Assembly (NCBI GenBank): GCA_017431755.1
Contig: JAFRKM010000045.1
Location: forward strand, 1 to 6,118
Direction of reading: 5' to 3'
Source of the DNA: Clostridia bacterium
GTDB taxonomy: Bacteria > Bacillota > Clostridia > Oscillospirales > Acutalibacteraceae
DNA: 6,118 nucleotides
The notes under the pieces are model-generated. The model saw nothing but the letters and a program-made list of their open reading frames with translations, was not told the DNA's origin and searched no databases. Each line of letters starts with the position of its first letter. Position 1 is the first letter of the stretch. The translations under genes and the position numbers were made by a program. Shown here one piece after another: positions 5,680-6,118 of the stretch.

Positions 5680-6013
5680 GTAGGCTAAGTAATCGCGTGC
5701 ATCTTAAATGATGCATGAGGAAAGTCCGAACTCCACAGAGCAGGTTAACGGCTAACGGCCGCCGAGGGCGACCTCAGGGAAAGTGCAACAGAAAGTACAC
5801 CGCCTAAATTAATTTAGGTAAGGTTGAAATGGCGAGGTAAGAGCTCACCACCTTGCAGGAGACTGCCAAGGTATGTAAACCCTAACCGGAGCAACACCGT
5901 TTGGTAAAAAATGCGCTTGCTCGGCGCAAAAAAGGTGGCAACGAACCAGTATGGCAACATTTGGTCCAGATAGATGATTACTCACGACAGAATTCGGCTT
6001 ATCGGTCTACATT
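5680..6013 (+). ncRNA. rnpB: RNase P RNA, bacterial class A
   Basis: The catalytic RNA of RNase P, which removes tRNA 5' leaders. Universal blocks are present: GAGGAAAGTCC (5717-5727), GTGCAACAGAAAGTACACCGCC around 5783-5804, GGTAAGAGCTCACC in the middle, AACCGGAGCAA, AGATAGATGATTA (5968-5980) and ACAGAATTCGGCTTA (5987-6001). The order and loops follow E. coli class A, not the Bacillus class B form. Helices can be drawn. P1 pairs GTAGGCT (5680-5686) with GGTCTAC (6004-6010). A hairpin pairs GTGCATC (5697-5703) with GATGCAT (5710-5716). CCGAA (5726-5730) pairs with TTCGG (5993-5997), where E. coli has CCGGG with CCCGG, a compensatory change. At about 330 bases it is slightly compact. The ends are inferred from the promoter and P1; the mature 3' end may differ by a few bases. 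Confidence 0.97.
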
Positions 6014-6025
6014 TAAAACTTCTTT

Positions 6026-6062
6026 ACCTATAGGAATTTATATTCCTATAGGTTTTTGTTTT
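6026..6062 (+). terminator. Rho-independent terminator of rnpB
   Basis: ACCTATAGGAAT (6026-6037) and ATTCCTATAGGT (6042-6053) form a perfect 12-bp stem with a TTAT loop, followed by TTTTTGTTTT. It lies about 15 bases after the P1 helix of rnpB. Each arm also contains the self-complementary CCTATAGG. Confidence 0.93.
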
Positions 6063-6118
6063 AACAATTCTAATTTTTCGGCTAATTTTTTATAAATTAT
6101 ACACCTAGCATTATATAA
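6038..6118 (-). CDS. Possible C-terminal end of a convergent gene (runs off the window)
   Basis: On the minus strand a frame is open from the window edge for 26 codons and ends at TAA (6040-6038). The end reads KKLAEKLELLKQKPIGI, a protein-like amphipathic helix. The stop sits in the loop of the rnpB terminator, a layout often seen where convergent genes share a hairpin. No T-rich tract follows the hairpin on this strand, so it would be a weak terminator in that direction. In AT-rich DNA a 26-codon open frame can occur by chance. I do not recognise the family. Confidence 0.4.
   Translation of the reverse strand, partial: LYNARCIIYKKLAEKLELLKQKPIGI

Noticed and set aside
5901..6095. Plus-strand open frame of 64 codons
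   Set aside because: It lies within the conserved 3' half of RNase P RNA and runs through the terminator; no ribosome binding site and no protein-like pattern.

Overview
The window is AT-rich, with short gaps between genes that nearly all lie on the plus strand, TTG as well as ATG starts, and purine-rich Shine-Dalgarno sites. The 5' edge holds the tail of a dipicolinate synthase subunit B-like protein, which points to a spore former. The RNase P RNA follows the class A layout, common in Clostridia, rather than the class B layout of Bacillus. Together these suggest a low-GC member of the Clostridia, possibly a gut or anaerobic lineage. This is inference; no species can be named.

Layout: (1) 1-135, C-terminal end of dpaB/spoVFB. 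(2) 218-706, a dCMP deaminase, probably with its own weak promoter. (3) 750-1259, a short integral membrane protein of the aromatic acid exporter (ArAE/DUF939, FUSC-like) family. (4) 1296-2600, a membrane-anchored extracytoplasmic transglutaminase-like protein. (5) 2622-4259, folP-folB-folK, three consecutive folate-biosynthesis enzymes with overlapping, translationally coupled junctions. (6) 4326-5633, an unrecognised 435-residue Lys-rich, helical/coiled-coil protein. It has a near-consensus sigma-A promoter whose -35 box overlaps the folK stop and lies in one arm of a perfect 9-bp inverted repeat. (7) About 5680-6013, rnpB, with an extended -10 promoter and a 12-bp perfect terminator hairpin. 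(8) 6038-6118 on the minus strand, a possible C-terminal end of a convergent gene whose stop codon sits in the loop of that terminator.

Genes from 218 to 4259 are separated by at most 43 bases with no visible terminator, so they may form one transcript. A metabolic thread is plausible: dCMP deaminase makes dUMP, the substrate of thymidylate synthase, and folP/folB/folK make the folate cofactor that reaction needs. The exporter and the transglutaminase do not obviously fit this thread. GTP cyclohydrolase (folE) and dihydrofolate synthase are not in the window.

The least explained part is the orphan gene at 4326-5633 with its promoter and dyad. I found no CRISPR array, insertion sequence, tRNA or attachment site.
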